Source: Thermoplasmata archaeon
Lineage (GTDB): Archaea; Thermoplasmatota; Thermoplasmata; Lutacidiplasmatales; UBA184
Length of the DNA stretch: 10,848 nt
Direction: 5' to 3'
Assembly: GCA_030039995.1 (NCBI GenBank)
Contig: JASHUL010000009.1
Span: forward strand, 1-10,848
Position 1 is the stretch's first letter. Each line of letters begins with the position of its first letter. The notes below the pieces were generated by a model. It ran no database searches. It was not told the origin of the DNA and saw only the letters and a list, made by a program, of their open reading frames with translations. Positions 1 through 5,775 of the stretch are shown here, piece by piece. The translations under genes and the position numbers were made by a program.

Positions 1-143
1 TCCTCCAGCGCGTCGAGCCCTGCAGTCGCGAGGCTGAACTCGAGGTCAACGAGGGCGAGGGGTACCGGCGCAGGGTCCGCTTCGGGGGGCCCCGAAGGGA
101 CGGGCCACACCTCGGCTGCCTGATCGATCGGGGTGGACGCCAT
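1..143 (-). CDS. Partial gene, N-terminal 47 codons, unknown product
   Basis: An ATG at 143 on the minus strand opens a frame that runs to the window edge without a stop. The first residues read MASTPIDQAAEVWPVPSGPP, then a proline- and alanine-rich stretch, then LVDLEFSLATAGLDALEE, which looks like the beginning of a helical domain. Codons are mostly GC-ending, as in the neighbouring real genes, which supports coding. The low-complexity, proline-rich start suggests a flexible N-terminal tail before a folded domain. The C-terminal part lies outside the window, so I do not recognise a family and assign no function. It follows the DUF4242 gene on the same strand after a 146-base gap, so it may have its own promoter; a weak AT-rich spot lies at 181-188 (GGATAAAG on the minus strand). 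Confidence 0.5.
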   Translation of the reverse strand, partial: MASTPIDQAAEVWPVPSGPPEADPAPVPLALVDLEFSLATAGLDALE

Positions 144-289
144 GGCAACGCCTCGGGCCGCGGTTGGAATCGCGGCCGCGCTTTATCCGCCGATGTACGA
201 ACCGCCCGGACGTCGCCGGCCCGACCCGGCGGAGGTCGGCCGCACCCTGGGCCGGGCGGCCTTTCCTACCGACCGTCGGGAGCGCGGGG

Positions 290-538
290 CTACCCTTGCG
301 TGACCTCGTGGGTCTCGTCGGCCAGAAGGCCGTGGGCTTCCTTGTGGACCCTCGAGGCCGCTTCCGGAGTCGGCGCATCGACGAGGCAGAAGATCACGCC
401 CTTCTTCTCGTCGACCCAGTAGCTCCGGTAGTTCACACCGTACTTTCCCTGGACCTTCAAGTCTTTCTCGTGGGCCTCGGCCACCGCCTTCGCGGTGACG
501 CCCTTCATGTTCCGATGCTCGTCCATGTAGAGGGGCAT
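290..538 (-). CDS. DUF4242 family (SCO4226-like nickel-binding) protein
   Basis: The 82-residue product begins MPLYMDEHRNMKGVTAKAVA and contains the family's typical blocks: a short beta start with Y-M-D-x-H, a helix (VAEAHEKDLKVQ), the YGVNYRSYWVDEKKG strand pair, the FCLVDAP strand, and VHKEAHG near the end. This matches the DUF4242 family in length and layout. The Streptomyces coelicolor member SCO4226 is known to be a small ferredoxin-like dimer that binds nickel; the His residues in YMDEH and in VHKEAHG are candidate ligands here. The biological role of the family is poorly known. It lies 25 bases after the VOC gene on the same strand and is probably co-transcribed with it. No signal peptide is seen, so it should be cytoplasmic. 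Family call is secure; metal binding in this protein is inferred. Confidence 0.85.
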   Translation of the reverse strand: MPLYMDEHRNMKGVTAKAVAEAHEKDLKVQGKYGVNYRSYWVDEKKGVIFCLVDAPTPEAASRVHKEAHGLLADETHEVTQG

Positions 539-563
539 GGTGGGCCGACACCGGTCGGCTCAC

Positions 564-1034
564 TTAGACTTTGGGCCGGGGCGTGCGCTTCGACCGGCGG
601 ACCGCGCGGGGCCGTCGGGTCCGGTGCATCCAGGGGACGAACGACACGCCGACGATGACGCCGTCCTTCGACTGCAGTCGCGCGACCGTCTGGCCCCAGG
701 AGTCGGTTCGGGGCGCGTGCAGCAGTCGATACCCCTCGCGCTCGAGCTCGCGCGCCGCCGCGGCGACCTCATGGCGCTCGCCGACCTCGAACTCGATGAA
801 CACCTGGGGGACCGGTCGGTCCGCCGGCCATCGAGCGGTACCGAAGCACGCCCTCGCGGCTTCGGCAAGGGGCCAGACTCCAAAATAGCGGCCGCCGCCG
901 AGCTTCGTGCTGAAGAGGAACTTCGCGCCCGGCGCTTGTCGCAACGGAAGTCCGAGGGTCCGTACGTAGAGCTCCCGGCCGTCCTCGAGGCGGCTCACGA
1001 TGAGCCCGATCGCGCCGATGAAGCGCGGGCGCAC
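564..1034 (-). CDS. VOC-fold (glyoxalase/bleomycin resistance-like) protein
   Basis: The 156-residue product has the paired beta-alpha-beta-beta-beta pattern of the vicinal oxygen chelate superfamily. The first module opens with FIGAIGLIVSRLEDGRELYV and TLGLPL; the second has FIEFEVGERHEVAAAARELE, EREGYRLLH, and the end motif SWGQTVARLQSKDGVIVGVS, close to the common WGQ-x-VAR-x-x-SPDG ending of VOC enzymes. The usual His/Glu metal-ligand set is not clearly present, so it may be a binding or resistance protein rather than a metal-dependent glyoxalase. The tail after residue 138 is very basic (many Arg and Lys) and probably disordered. The start is GTG at 1034; no better ATG lies near. It sits 29 bases after the hemerythrin gene and 25 before the DUF4242 gene, consistent with an operon. 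The substrate cannot be told. Confidence 0.8.
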   Translation of the reverse strand: MRPRFIGAIGLIVSRLEDGRELYVRTLGLPLRQAPGAKFLFSTKLGGGRYFGVWPLAEAARACFGTARWPADRPVPQVFIEFEVGERHEVAAAARELEREGYRLLHAPRTDSWGQTVARLQSKDGVIVGVSFVPWMHRTRRPRAVRRSKRTPRPKV

Positions 1035-1063
1035 GGTCGTTGCTCCGAGCCGCGGTCAGCGGG

Positions 1064-1762
1064 TCACAGACCGATCCGCGCCGAGACCTCGCTCCACCGG
1101 GCGGCGTCGACCTTCTCGGCGCAGAGCTTCGTCACCGCCTGGAAGAACGGAGGGGGAGCTCCCCGACGGACGGAGGCGAGGAGGGTCGCGAGCTCGGTGA
1201 CGTTCATCGAGGGGAGCATCCAGCCGAGGATCGAGAAGAGCCGGTCCGGCGGCATCTGCCCGATGATCCGGGAACGCATGCCGACCATCTGGTCGTCGGT
1301 GAAGTGCCGCTGCATCATCGGAACGAGCTCGGTCTCCTCTCGATTCATGTGGGTCAAGTAGAGCGCGAACAGCTCGTTGAAGTCCTGGTTGACCCGGGTG
1401 CCCTCGTCGACCCGCTCCTCCTTCGAGGCGAGCGCGAGCAGCGCGTGGGCACGTTGCGCGATCGCGAGCTCGCGACGGGTCAGCTCGTGGTGCTCCTCGA
1501 TCAGCTGCGGCACGAGACGGCTCTCGACCTTGACGACCGACGGAAAGATCTCCGACTCCTCGTCCGTCGCGTGGTGATTCAGCGTGCAGAGGATACAGCC
1601 CGCGGACCGCGCGACCGCGAAGTCGTACTCGAGGTCGGTGACCAGCCCGGTCGTGGCCGCGAGGTCCGCGAAGTCGTTCGTTTGGAGACGGCCCGACAGC
1701 CCATAGAGCATCGAGCGGAGCCCCTTGTGGATCGGCGTGAACAAGTCCTCGGTCGCCATCAT
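1064..1762 (-). CDS. Hemerythrin-like (HHE domain) protein with C-terminal extension
   Basis: The 232-residue product has the four-helix hemerythrin pattern of iron ligands: H12 in PIHKGLR, H63/H64 and E68 in LNHHATDEES, H91/H92 in EEHHELTRREL, and H138 with E142/E143 in YLTHMNREETELVP. Family members bind a carboxylate-bridged di-iron centre and act in oxygen, nitric oxide or iron handling, or repair of iron-sulfur clusters. A CxxC pair (C56, C59) sits just before the second His block, which is not part of the usual ligand set and could give redox sensitivity. After about residue 155 there is a helical extension of about 75 residues (ending VDAARWSEVSARIGL). Two adjacent ATG codons mark the start (1757-1762). 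It is the first gene of a likely operon with the VOC and DUF4242 genes and is divergent from arsR. Function beyond a di-iron protein is inferred. Confidence 0.87.
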   Translation of the reverse strand: MMATEDLFTPIHKGLRSMLYGLSGRLQTNDFADLAATTGLVTDLEYDFAVARSAGCILCTLNHHATDEESEIFPSVVKVESRLVPQLIEEHHELTRRELAIAQRAHALLALASKEERVDEGTRVNQDFNELFALYLTHMNREETELVPMMQRHFTDDQMVGMRSRIIGQMPPDRLFSILGWMLPSMNVTELATLLASVRRGAPPPFFQAVTKLCAEKVDAARWSEVSARIGL

Positions 1763-1788
1763 CGCTCCGGACCCGAAGTCGGCCCCGC

Positions 1789-1803
1789 GATAAGGAGATA
1801 GTG
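1789..1803 (-). promoter_or_regulatory. Weak TATA-like promoter element for the hemerythrin operon
   Basis: On the minus strand this reads CACTATCTCCTTATC, the most AT-rich spot upstream of the hemerythrin start, about 27-40 bases before the ATG at 1762. That distance fits an archaeal TATA box with a leaderless or very short-leader mRNA. The match to a TATA consensus is weak. Confidence 0.3.
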
Positions 1804-1891
1804 GGCGAGGGCCGACGGTCGGGCCGCGCGGTGCCGGAACGTCACCGGCTCCCCCCGCCTCCGGCGTTCCACCGATCGATGCGAGGAGACT

Positions 1892-1922
1892 CCCTCGAGC
1901 CGCTCGTCGTGTCGCTCGAGGG
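1892..1922. repeat. Inverted repeat with 9-bp arms between hemerythrin and arsR
   Basis: CCCTCGAGC (1892-1900) and GCTCGAGGG (1914-1922) are perfect inverted copies separated by 13 bases. The site lies in the 270-base divergent gap, about 110 bases before the arsR start. It could be a regulator site or a hairpin, but in DNA this GC-rich a 9-bp repeat can arise by chance. Confidence 0.35.
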
Positions 1923-1989
1923 CAGTTCCACTCGTTGCCTCGGTATCCGGTGGTTCTGCGGGCGTCGGGGGACTGCCGGCGCGCCGTTC

Positions 1990-2034
1990 ATGTTGACCAG
2001 TGTCTACATATATCATGTTGATATCCGTCGACAT
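1990..2034 (+). promoter_or_regulatory. Tandem ArsR operators (two 20-bp imperfect palindromes)
   Basis: Site 1 at 1990-2009 is ATGTTGACCAGTGTCTACAT and site 2 at 2015-2034 is ATGTTGATATCCGTCGACAT. Each is an imperfect palindrome (ATGTTGA paired with TC-x-ACAT ends), they agree at 14 of 20 bases, and their starts are 25 bases apart. Site 1 overlaps the TATA-like box; site 2 runs into the first ATG of arsR at 2033. A nested perfect repeat ATATCA-TGT-TGATAT lies at 2010-2024. Binding here would block promoter recognition, so autorepression by ArsR with release by As(III) is the natural reading. Binding itself is inferred. Confidence 0.7.
2004..2013 (+). promoter_or_regulatory. TATA-like box of the ars operon
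   Basis: CTACATATAT stands out in GC-rich surroundings. Its first base is 29 bases before the ATG at 2033, the expected distance if transcription begins at or next to the start codon. The same octamer CTACATAT occurs 30 bases before the start of the AAA+ gene at 8670. Confidence 0.65.
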
Positions 2035-2401
2035 GATGTCGGCCGTTCGACCCGACGCCGCGTTGGCGACACGACTGGAGCGACTCACGGGGGAAGCGGC
2101 GTCGTGCTGCGTGCCCGAGTACCAGGACCTCGCGAAGGAAGTCGTCGCCTCCGGGCGCTTTCCCGAGGTGCTCCGGCGACTGCGCGCCCTCGCGGACGAG
2201 CATCGCCTCCTCGCCGTAGCGCTGCTCAAGCGACGCAAGGAACTCTGCGCCTGCGAGATCCAGGCGGCGACCGGCCTTTCGCACGCGACCGTCAGCCACC
2301 ACATGACCGTCCTCGTGGACGCAGGATTCGTCCGGTCGCGCCGGCATGGAAAGTGGATGTACTATCGACTGGCCGAGCGGCCGGAGGTGCGCGTGCCATG
2401 A
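2033..2401 (+). CDS. arsR: ArsR-family arsenite-responsive transcriptional repressor
   Basis: The 122-residue winged-helix protein has the ArsR/SmtB pattern: an alpha-helical dimer region, the metal-site helix ELCACEIQAATG with C72 and C74 (compare ELCVCDL in Escherichia coli ArsR), the recognition helix SHATVSHHMTVL, and the wing VRSRRHGKWMYYRL. C25-C26 near the N-terminus could add a thiol ligand. It should repress its own operon and let go when As(III) or Sb(III) binds the cysteines. I chose the ATG at 2033 (ATG at 2036 also possible) because the TATA-like box at 2004 then gives a leaderless start; an in-frame GTG at 2000 lies inside the operator region and seems too far upstream. The stop codon overlaps the arsM start as ATGA, so the two are translationally coupled. 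Confidence 0.92.
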   Translation: MMSAVRPDAALATRLERLTGEAASCCVPEYQDLAKEVVASGRFPEVLRRLRALADEHRLLAVALLKRRKELCACEIQAATGLSHATVSHHMTVLVDAGFVRSRRHGKWMYYRLAERPEVRVP

Positions 2402-3222
2402 GCCGACGCGGAACGAGCGTGAGTTCCTCCGAGCAGCGTCGACAGGAGGTGCGCACCCGCTACGGGGAGATCGCGTCGAGCGGAGGGTGCTGCTCGGCCG
2501 GGAGCGGAGGCTCGAGTTGTTGTGGAAGCGCGGCCGACGCGTCGGCCGGCACCGGCACGTGTAACGCCATCGAGCTCGGGTATTCGACCGAAGAGCTCGC
2601 GCGGCTTCCCGAGGGGGCGAACCTCGGACTCGGCTGTGGAAACCCGACCGCGGCCGCGAGGCTCCGCCGGGGTCAGGTGGTCCTCGACCTCGGGAGCGGA
2701 GCGGGGATCGACTGTTTCCTGGCCGCGAAGAAGGTCGGTTCCGAGGGTCGGGTCATCGGGGTCGACATGACCCCGGAGATGATCGCGAAGGCCCGGGAGA
2801 ACGCCCGGAGCGGACGGTACGCGAACGTCAGCTTCCGACTGGGGGAGCTCGAGCACCTTCCGGTCGCCGACGACTCGGTGGACGTGGTCATCTCCAACTG
2901 CGTCGTCAACCTCGTTCCCGAGAAAGCGCCGGTCTATCGCGAGGCGTTTCGGGTGCTCCGCCCGGGGGGTCGGCTCGCGATCTCCGACGTCGTCGCGACG
3001 CGTCCGATCTCCGCCGGGGACCGAGCCGACCCCTCGCGGTGGGCGTCCTGCTCCTCGGGCGCGCTCCACGCGGGTGCCCTCCGGTCCCTCCTGAGGAGGG
3101 CCGGCTTCCGAGACGTCCGGCTCGACCTCAAGGTCCCGGAGTCAGCGGCGGAGTCGCTTCGGGGACCGGCCTCCCTGGGCGTGGTCGCCGCGGAGATCCA
3201 CGCGGTCAAACCCGGGGGGTGA
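2398..3222 (+). CDS. arsM: Arsenite S-adenosylmethionine methyltransferase
   Basis: The 274-residue enzyme belongs to the ArsM family, which transfers methyl groups from SAM to As(III), giving methylated and finally volatile arsines. The SAM-binding core is visible: motif I LDLGSGAGID (residues 96-105), acidic end of beta 2 in GVDMTPEMI (121-129), and ISNCVVNLVPEK after beta 4. Three cysteines match the arsenic-binding triad of characterised ArsM proteins: C80 in GLGCGNP, C168 in SNCVVNL and C218 in ASCSSGAL. The N-terminus has an extra Cys-rich stretch (C31, C32, C41, C42, C55) in a Gly/Ser-rich segment. Its ATG overlaps the arsR stop by four bases. An open frame extends upstream to 1801, but that part has no gene-like features. 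The protein should act in the cytoplasm together with ArsC just downstream. Confidence 0.93.
   Translation: MSRRGTSVSSSEQRRQEVRTRYGEIASSGGCCSAGSGGSSCCGSAADASAGTGTCNAIELGYSTEELARLPEGANLGLGCGNPTAAARLRRGQVVLDLGSGAGIDCFLAAKKVGSEGRVIGVDMTPEMIAKARENARSGRYANVSFRLGELEHLPVADDSVDVVISNCVVNLVPEKAPVYREAFRVLRPGGRLAISDVVATRPISAGDRADPSRWASCSSGALHAGALRSLLRRAGFRDVRLDLKVPESAAESLRGPASLGVVAAEIHAVKPGG
3215..3222 (+). promoter_or_regulatory. Shine-Dalgarno sequence for arsC, overlapping the arsM stop
   Basis: GGGGGTGA differs by one base from GGAGGTGA, the complement of the conserved end of archaeal 16S rRNA. It ends 12 bases before ACG at 3235 and 21 bases before GTG at 3244. The distance bears on the arsC start: the GTG is far away, while an in-frame ACG fits better. 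Confidence 0.5.
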
Positions 3223-3243
3223 GGGGCGACGGCGACGAAGTCC

Positions 3244-3672
3244 GTGCTGTTCGTGTGCGTCGAGAACGCTGGTCGCTCCCTCATGGCAGAAGCGATGTTC
3301 AACGCGAACCCGGCGAGCGGTTGGCGAGCGACCTCCGCCGGAACGCAGCCCGCCTCCGCGCCCCTTCCGAGAACCGCGACGATGCTCCGCGAGATCGGGC
3401 TCGAGCTACCCCCCCACCCGCCCCAGTTGGTGACGGACGCGATGATGACCACGTCGCAAGTGGTCGTCACGATGGGTTGTCTGGACAGCGCGAGCTGTCC
3501 GGCACGACTCAAAACGATGGACGTTCGGGACTGGGCGCTTCCGGATCCCGGCGCGCTCGATGATGCCGGGTTCCGAGAAGTGCGTCGGGAGATCCAGGAT
3601 CGGGTCGAGCGGCTCCGCTTGGAGCTCGTTCTCCTCGACCGCCGGCGCGTCGCGCTCGCCGAGACTCGCTGA
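3244..3672 (+). CDS. arsC: Arsenate reductase, low-molecular-weight phosphatase type
   Basis: The product has the phosphatase loop C-x5-R as CVENAGRS (C5, R11 when counted from GTG 3244), the catalytic Asp in WALPDP (D101), and two further cysteines, C79 and C85, in TMGCLDSASCPAR. This is the three-cysteine arrangement of thioredoxin-coupled ArsC (Cys10/82/89 in Bacillus subtilis), which reduces arsenate to arsenite. The length of 142 residues is normal. The GTG start leaves only four residues before the catalytic Cys, a very short beta 1. Reading three codons further up gives T-K-S-V-L-F-V-C, exactly where most homologues have M-K-x-V-L-F-V-C, but the codon at 3235 is ACG. The true start may be that ACG. 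The gene is third in the ars operon, and its stop is six bases before the aquaporin start. Confidence 0.92.
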   Translation: MLFVCVENAGRSLMAEAMFNANPASGWRATSAGTQPASAPLPRTATMLREIGLELPPHPPQLVTDAMMTTSQVVVTMGCLDSASCPARLKTMDVRDWALPDPGALDDAGFREVRREIQDRVERLRLELVLLDRRRVALAETR

Positions 3673-3678
3673 ACCGGC

Positions 3679-4374
3679 GTGCCGCGACAACTGCTCTACC
3701 GGTGCGTCGCGGAGCTCGTCGGAACCGCCCTCCTCGTGGGGATCGGGACCGGCACGATCGTCGCGGCCGGCGACCGCAGCGGCATTCCCCAGTGGGCGAT
3801 GGCCACGGCGTGGTTTCTCGCGGTGGCGATACCGATCGTTCTTTTCGTCCGGATCTCCGGGGCGCACCTCAATCCCGCGATCACCCTGGCGCTTGCGGGC
3901 AGCGGCCGGATCGCCTGGAGGGAGGCCGTTCCGTACTGGGTCTCCCAGTTCGCGGGGGCGTTCGTCGCGAGCGGGGTCGTGCTCTCGACCCTCGGTGGAG
4001 GGAGCCACCTCGGGGCGACCGTGCCGGCCCACGGCAACCTCGGGCTGACGTTCGTCGCAGAAGCGGCGTTCACGGCCCTGCTCGTGGCGGCGGTCTTTCT
4101 CCTCGCCGATCGCGGGGAAGGTCGTGGCCGCTGGCGCCTGTATCTTCCCCCGGCCGCGGTCGGTCTCGCTACGTACGTGATCGGACCCCTCACCGGAAGT
4201 TCGTTGAACCCCGCCCGCAGCCTGGCTCCCGCGGTGCTCTCGGGCACCTACGGAGACCTCTGGGTCTACCTGGTCGCCGTACCCTCGGCGGCGCTGGTCG
4301 TCGCGGCGCTGTGGAAGCCGAAGTCCGTCGACATCGCCGATCGGGGACCCGGCCGCGAGGAGACCACCCACTGA
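3679..4374 (+). CDS. Aquaglyceroporin (MIP family), probable arsenite channel
   Basis: The 231-residue integral membrane protein has the two half-repeats of the major intrinsic protein family. The NPA boxes are GAHLNPAIT (residues 61-69, NPA at 65-67) and GSSLNPARS (173-181, NPA at 177-179), the second followed by the selectivity-filter R180. Hydrophobic segments lie at about 7-30, 40-58, 82-104, 125-143, 156-171 and 194-211, giving six membrane spans. Channels of this family conduct uncharged As(OH)3. In Sinorhizobium meliloti, AqpS next to arsC lets internally made arsenite flow out, and the position here in arsR-arsM-arsC suggests the same job. Start is GTG at 3679, six bases after the arsC stop. 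The tail is hydrophilic and cytoplasmic. Family is certain; arsenite as substrate is inferred from context. Confidence 0.9.
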   Translation: MPRQLLYRCVAELVGTALLVGIGTGTIVAAGDRSGIPQWAMATAWFLAVAIPIVLFVRISGAHLNPAITLALAGSGRIAWREAVPYWVSQFAGAFVASGVVLSTLGGGSHLGATVPAHGNLGLTFVAEAAFTALLVAAVFLLADRGEGRGRWRLYLPPAAVGLATYVIGPLTGSSLNPARSLAPAVLSGTYGDLWVYLVAVPSAALVVAALWKPKSVDIADRGPGREETTH

Positions 4375-4421
4375 TCGCGTCGGGAGGTCGGAGCGGGGGG
4401 TCGGAAGCGTCCGGGAGCGCC

Positions 4422-4451
4422 GGACCGAGCCCACCGGATTCCGCTCGGTCC
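4422..4451. terminator. Possible terminator hairpin between convergent genes
   Basis: GGACCGAGC (4422-4430) and GCTCGGTCC (4443-4451) are perfect 9-bp inverted arms around a 12-base loop. The hairpin lies in the 150-base gap where the aquaporin gene and the minus-strand reductase converge, so it could serve either. No T-rich tract follows on either strand, and archaeal termination mostly relies on T-runs, so the role is uncertain. Confidence 0.35.
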
Positions 4452-4524
4452 CCCTCCGGTGCCGGCCGGTCGTATCACCGAGGGAAGAGGCTCCCGAACC
4501 CCGCGGGCGAAGTTCGCCGCTAGG

Positions 4525-5580
4525 TCACGAGCGCCCCAGTCCGGGCGACGGGTCGGCGATCTTGACGAGCTGTTTTCCGACGTTCTCCCCGGTGAAGAGA
4601 CGGCCGAGCGCCCGCGGCGCGCCTTCCAACCCGACCACGACGTCCTCCTTCGCTCGCAGCTGCCCGGAGTCCAGCCACTTCTTGAGCGCCGTCATCGCCT
4701 CGGGGAAACGGTCGAAATAGTCCTTCCCGAGGAGCCCCTCCATCCGTCCGTTCACCATGATCAGCTGCCAGTAGTTCGACGGCCCGGGCGGCGGCGTCGC
4801 CTGCCGGTACCGCGCGGTCGTGCCGCAGAGGACGACCCGCCCGTTGGGCCGAAGGCGCCCCAGGGCGAGGTCCAGGACCTCTCCGCCGACGTTATCGAAG
4901 TAGATGTCGATCCCGTGCGGGCAGAGCGCGTCGAGTCGCGCGGCGACATCCTCCGTTCGATGGTCGATCGCTCCGTCGAGGTGGGCCTCGCTCACCAGCC
5001 ACTCGCACTTCGCCTTCCCGCCCGCGATACCGATCACCCGCAGACCCAGGATCTTGGCGACCTGGGCCGCCACCGACCCCACGCCCCCGGCCGCGGCGGA
5101 CACCACGAACGTCTCGCCGGGACGGGGCCGCGCGACCTCGGTGACTCCGAAGTACGCGACGATGCCGGTGATCCCGAGCGTTCCCACGGCGAGCTCCGGG
5201 GAGACTCCGGCCGGTACCTTGGTGGCGTCCCAGTATCCCGTACCATCGATGACGGAGTAGTCCTCCCACGCGGACGCCGCGTAGACCACGTCGCCGCGAG
5301 AGAAGCGGGGGTTCCTCGTCTCAAGGACCTGGGAAGCCGCGTATCCGGGCATCGGCGAGCCCGGCGTCATCCCGCCCTCCTCGGGAGCCGCCAGGAGGGG
5401 AAGGACCTGGGTGGGAGCGATGTCGAGCCAGAGGTTCCGCACCAACATCTCCCCCTCCCCGGGCGAGGGCACGTCCGCTTCGGTCCACCGGAAGTTGTGG
5501 TCGCCGACGGGACCGTCCACGCGCTGCTCGAACAACCATCTCCGATTGACTCTCTCGGGCGTCATGGGTCGCGCCGGCAT
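4525..5580 (-). CDS. NADP-dependent zinc-free medium-chain reductase (CurA/LTB4DH type)
   Basis: The 351-residue product fits the leukotriene B4 dehydrogenase/curcumin reductase branch of medium-chain dehydrogenases/reductases, which reduce the C=C bond of alpha,beta-unsaturated ketones and aldehydes with NADPH. Signs are the N-terminal segment NRRWLFEQRVDGPVGDHNFR, MVRNLWLD-like LVRNLWLDIAPTQ, GYAASQVLETRNPRFSRGD, the LGITGIVAYFGV block, the cofactor loop AAAGGVGSVAAQVAK (162-176), GIAGGKAKCEWL (184-195) whose Lys residues fit NADPH, and IDIYFDNVGGEVLD (224-237). No catalytic or structural zinc cysteines are present. Two ATG codons are possible, at 5580 and 5565; the second begins MTPERVNRRW, closer to where family members begin. 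A TATA-like box lies at 5619-5625. Soluble, cytoplasmic; probable role in detoxifying reactive carbonyls. Confidence 0.9.
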   Translation of the reverse strand: MPARPMTPERVNRRWLFEQRVDGPVGDHNFRWTEADVPSPGEGEMLVRNLWLDIAPTQVLPLLAAPEEGGMTPGSPMPGYAASQVLETRNPRFSRGDVVYAASAWEDYSVIDGTGYWDATKVPAGVSPELAVGTLGITGIVAYFGVTEVARPRPGETFVVSAAAGGVGSVAAQVAKILGLRVIGIAGGKAKCEWLVSEAHLDGAIDHRTEDVAARLDALCPHGIDIYFDNVGGEVLDLALGRLRPNGRVVLCGTTARYRQATPPPGPSNYWQLIMVNGRMEGLLGKDYFDRFPEAMTALKKWLDSGQLRAKEDVVVGLEGAPRALGRLFTGENVGKQLVKIADPSPGLGRS

Positions 5581-5618
5581 CGCCCCGGACGGCGGCGGGC
5601 GAAGCCGAGAAGTCGTAG

Positions 5619-5625
5619 ATATAGT
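5619..5625 (-). promoter_or_regulatory. TATA-like box for the CurA-type reductase
   Basis: The minus strand reads ACTATAT here, in the AT-richest spot (CACTATATCTACG) of the 195-base gap. It lies about 44 bases before the ATG at 5580 and 59 before that at 5565, which would give a short leader of roughly 15 or 30 bases. Confidence 0.5.
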
Positions 5626-5775
5626 GCGTCCGCTTCCCGCCGTGGGTCGAGCTACGAGTTGTGGGGCACCAACGGGGAGAGAGGCTTCGGACGGTGGGCC
5701 CTCCGCAGCACTGTCCGACTCTCACTCGACCGCGGAGGCGGGCCTCGTGCGGACCACGCGGCCGCGGGGCGTGGC

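Noticed and set aside
1801..2397. In-frame upstream extension of arsM from GTG 1801
   Set aside because: It would read through the promoter and arsR in another frame and gives an Arg/Gly-rich sequence without homology; the ATG overlapping the arsR stop is the natural start.
5700..5738. Inverted repeat CCTCCGC / GCGGAGG in the gap between the two reductases
   Set aside because: Seven-bp arms with a 25-base loop and no T-run are too weak in GC-rich DNA to call a terminator.
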